Source: Azospirillaceae bacterium (lineage in GTDB: Bacteria; Pseudomonadota; Alphaproteobacteria; Azospirillales; Azospirillaceae). From it: a stretch of 64,000 nt of DNA. Below are positions 61,996 to 64,000 of this stretch, piece after piece. Location of the stretch: the NCBI GenBank assembly GCA_028283825.1, contig JAPWJW010000001.1, positions 744,001-808,000 on the forward strand. Direction: 5' to 3'. The notes below the pieces were generated by a model that saw nothing but the letters and a program-made list of their open reading frames with translations, was not told the origin of the DNA and ran no database searches. How positions within the stretch are numbered: position 1 is the first letter of the stretch; each line of letters opens with the position of its first letter. A program made the position numbers and the translations under genes.

Positions 61996-64000
61996 ATGTC
62001 ACTGGCTTGGCTGCTGTTGCTGGTTTTTGTGGGCTTGCTGCCCACGTCTGCCGCGCGCGCCCAGGAATACGCCTTCCGCTCCTACACCCAGGAAGACGGG
62101 CTGGCCAACCTGTCCATCACCGCCTTGGCGCAGGACGCCATGGGTTTCCTGTGGGTGGGGACGGAAAACGGCCTATATCGTTTCGATGGCGGAAAGTTCC
62201 AGCGCTTCGGCCCGGCTGAAGGGCTGAAGGAGCCTTATGTCAGCACCGTCTACGTGGCGCCCGCCGGCGTCCTGTGGGTAGGAACCACCGGGGGCCTTTA
62301 CCGCTGGGATGGCCGCGTCTTCACCCCCGTCCTGCAGGATGACCGCCCGGTGCCGGTGTGGCAGGGGCAAAAACTGGCGGCACTGGACGCCGGCCACCTG
62401 CTGGTGGTGGGCCGGGAAGAGCTGCTGGTGGTCGAGCAGCGGCCGGTCGCGGCCGGCACGCCGGCGCAGTGGGATGCGCGGCCCTTCTTTGGCGCGGATC
62501 AAAAGGCGGCGGCGCCGTCCTTGGCGCATATCCAAAGCGTCCGGGTCTTCGGCGTGGGGGAGCAAGGCGGCGGTGATCTCTGGCTGGGCTGCGGCCAAGG
62601 CCTGTGCACGCTGCGCCAGGGCCGTCTCACCGTCTGGGGGCCGGAGCAAGGGGTGCCTGCCGACCGTTGGGGCAATGTGATGCGCGACGTGGACGGCACC
62701 GTCTGGGCGCGCGGCGAGCACCAGTTGCTGGCCCTGGCGCCGGGGGCCGGCCGGTTCACGGCCCAGCTGCCCATCCCCTCCACCCGTACCAACGTCCGCG
62801 TCTTCCTGCCGCTGCTGCAGGACATGGACCGCAGCGTCATCACCTTCGCCGATCAGGGGCTGCTGCGTCTGGTCCGGGGGCAGGCGCCCGGGGAGCCGGC
62901 CAAATGGGAACAGATCGGCGAGGCCAGCGGCCTGCCGGCGCGTGAGGTCAGTGCCCTGCTGGTGGACCATGATGGTGAGCTGTGGGTGGGGTCTGCCGGG
63001 CTGGGCCTGACCCATTGGGTGGGATACCGCAGCTGGTCCAACTGGACCGCGCGCCAGGGCTTGATGCACGAATCGGTCTGGTCCTTCCGGCGCGATGCCG
63101 CCGGCCGGTTGATGATCGGCACCGATGGCGGCCTGGCCCGTTTGGAGGGGGGCGACGATGCCCCGGCCCGTATCATCCCGGCCCCGGGCGCGCAGGCGGT
63201 GCAGAGCCATCAGGTGGGCGCCCTGGCCGTCGACAAGTCGGGCCGTCTCTGGGGCGGAACCTTCTCCGGCCTGCTGTTCTACCAGGATCCGCCCGCTGCT
63301 GATGGGAAAGAGGGGGACAAGACCGGGCCGGTGACCGTGGTGGCGCACCTGCCCCTGATCTTCCAGGTCTTTGCCGACAATACCGGCCGCCTGTGGGTCA
63401 TGACCCGGAAGAAGGGCCTGTTCGTCATCGATCATCCCGAGGGACCGGATCCCAAAGCGGTGCCGCTGGCGGTCCCGTTGCCCATTCCCGCCGACAGTTC
63501 GGTGTCCAGCGCCTGCCAGTCGCCGTCGGGAACGCTGTGGTTCGCCACCGAATCCGGTCTGCTGCGTTACGGCGACGGACGTTGGACGGCGCCCACCATC
63601 ACCGGCCTGCCCCCCGTCACCCGCTACAATGTCATCGCCTGCGCCCGCGACGGCACCATCTGGCTGGGGGGCGAGACCGTGCGCCTGGCCCATGTGCAGG
63701 AAAGCGACGGCAAGGCGGGCGCGGTGATGCAGCCGGTAGGCGACATCACCGAAGACATGGCCGGGGACCGCCAGATCCTGGGCCTGCTGGAGGATCGGCG
63801 CGGCTGGGTGTGGATGACCACCGACAGCGGCATCCTGGTGTGGAACGCCGGTGCCCTGCGCCAATACGGCCATGAAAGCGGCCTGGTGTGGAATGACTGC
63901 AACCAAAGCGCCCTGATGGAGGATGGGGACGGCACCCTGTGGGTCGGCACCAGCAAGGGCCTGACCCACATCACCCGTCCCGACCTGCTGTTCAACCGGC
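61996..64000 (+). CDS. Periplasmic beta-propeller sensor (Reg_prop), C-terminus beyond the window
   Basis: At least 668 residues, open to the right edge. A signal peptide (MSLAWLLLLVFVGLLPTSAARAQ) is followed by two-component-regulator propeller repeats: FRSYTQEDGLANLSITALAQDAMGFLWVGTENGLYRFDG, then ILWVGTTGGLYRW-, LWLGCGQGLC-, LWVGSAGLGL-, LMIGTDGGLARL- and LWFATESGLLRYG-type blades. Such proteins carry a histidine kinase or GGDEF output after a Y_Y_Y domain; the output here is outside the window. Upstream in-frame GTGs at 61951 and 61927 (the former behind CAGGGGG) may be the true start. Ligand unknown. Confidence 0.88.
   Translation, partial: MSLAWLLLLVFVGLLPTSAARAQEYAFRSYTQEDGLANLSITALAQDAMGFLWVGTENGLYRFDGGKFQRFGPAEGLKEPYVSTVYVAPAGVLWVGTTGGLYRWDGRVFTPVLQDDRPVPVWQGQKLAALDAGHLLVVGREELLVVEQRPVAAGTPAQWDARPFFGADQKAAAPSLAHIQSVRVFGVGEQGGGDLWLGCGQGLCTLRQGRLTVWGPEQGVPADRWGNVMRDVDGTVWARGEHQLLALAPGAGRFTAQLPIPSTRTNVRVFLPLLQDMDRSVITFADQGLLRLVRGQAPGEPAKWEQIGEASGLPAREVSALLVDHDGELWVGSAGLGLTHWVGYRSWSNWTARQGLMHESVWSFRRDAAGRLMIGTDGGLARLEGGDDAPARIIPAPGAQAVQSHQVGALAVDKSGRLWGGTFSGLLFYQDPPAADGKEGDKTGPVTVVAHLPLIFQVFADNTGRLWVMTRKKGLFVIDHPEGPDPKAVPLAVPLPIPADSSVSSACQSPSGTLWFATESGLLRYGDGRWTAPTITGLPPVTRYNVIACARDGTIWLGGETVRLAHVQESDGKAGAVMQPVGDITEDMAGDRQILGLLEDRRGWVWMTTDSGILVWNAGALRQYGHESGLVWNDCNQSALMEDGDGTLWVGTSKGLTHITRPDLLFNR

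Overview
The window is GC-rich (roughly two-thirds G+C by eye), densely coded DNA from a Gram-negative alphaproteobacterium. The zinc-finger HscB, the adrenodoxin-type ferredoxin, class II DAHP synthase, AmpG/AnmK wall recycling, a chemoreceptor with a PilZ domain and the general codon use fit the Rhodospirillales, perhaps the Azospirillaceae. The genus is a guess, because there is no rRNA. It is a chromosomal stretch of short operons with a group II intron as its only clear mobile element.

Layout. 1-7.3 kb (all minus): a Kef-type antiporter cut by the window edge, an ABC exporter whose permease is fused to an M1 metallopeptidase plus its ATPase, and two unknown membrane proteins. 7.3-11.3 kb: tyrS divergent from anmK, then a periplasmic binding protein and an alpha/beta hydrolase. 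11.5-20.6 kb: sulfur and Fe-S genes cysE, a cysteine desulfurase and hscB, then about 4.8 kb of unrelated genes (DUF1275, CocE-type hydrolase, TetR, an exported protein), then fdx and mnmA. 20.7-28.9 kb: a methyltransferase, META lipoprotein, tRNA(CAT), AmpG, an exported isoaspartyl peptidase followed by an exported amidohydrolase, a HEAT-like protein and DUF1993. 29-35.5 kb: S8 autotransporter protease, class II DAHP synthase with terminator, the group II intron inserted just after that terminator, and OsmC. 35.6-45 kb: ClpP-like exported protein, racemase with TetR, hydrolase, ferritin-like protein, FecR/DUF6600 protein, chorismate mutase, a histidine-run peptide, a Pro/Ser-rich exported protein and GH27 alpha-galactosidase. 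45-64 kb: phosphodiesterase lipoprotein, PAS-MCP-PilZ chemoreceptor, MetX-like hydrolase, ClC channel, an orphan bufferin-type (DUF2282) peptide, a TPR/glycosyltransferase-9 protein, esterase, XRE regulator with membrane protein, binding protein, coupled cheY-cheZ, a GT1 glycosyltransferase, an exported protein, FKBP and the start of a beta-propeller sensor.

Genes that work together: cysE supplies O-acetylserine for cysteine, which the desulfurase uses; hscB and fdx belong to Fe-S assembly and mnmA consumes persulfide sulfur for tRNA thiolation. AnmK and AmpG are both in muropeptide recycling. DAHP synthase and chorismate mutase are the entry and branch points of aromatic synthesis. CheY, CheZ and the chemoreceptor belong to chemotaxis.

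Most notable: a three-copy intergenic element of about 128 nt (985-1114, 15145-15270, 46593-46720), each directly 3' of a gene and in its sense orientation. The copies fold into the same four hairpins, with stems that change by paired substitutions while tetraloops and linkers are kept. I do not recognise this element. Also notable are an HscB whose HPD motif is replaced by SSE, a secreted peptide with 13 consecutive histidines, an orphan bufferin precursor, and the intron at a transcription terminator.
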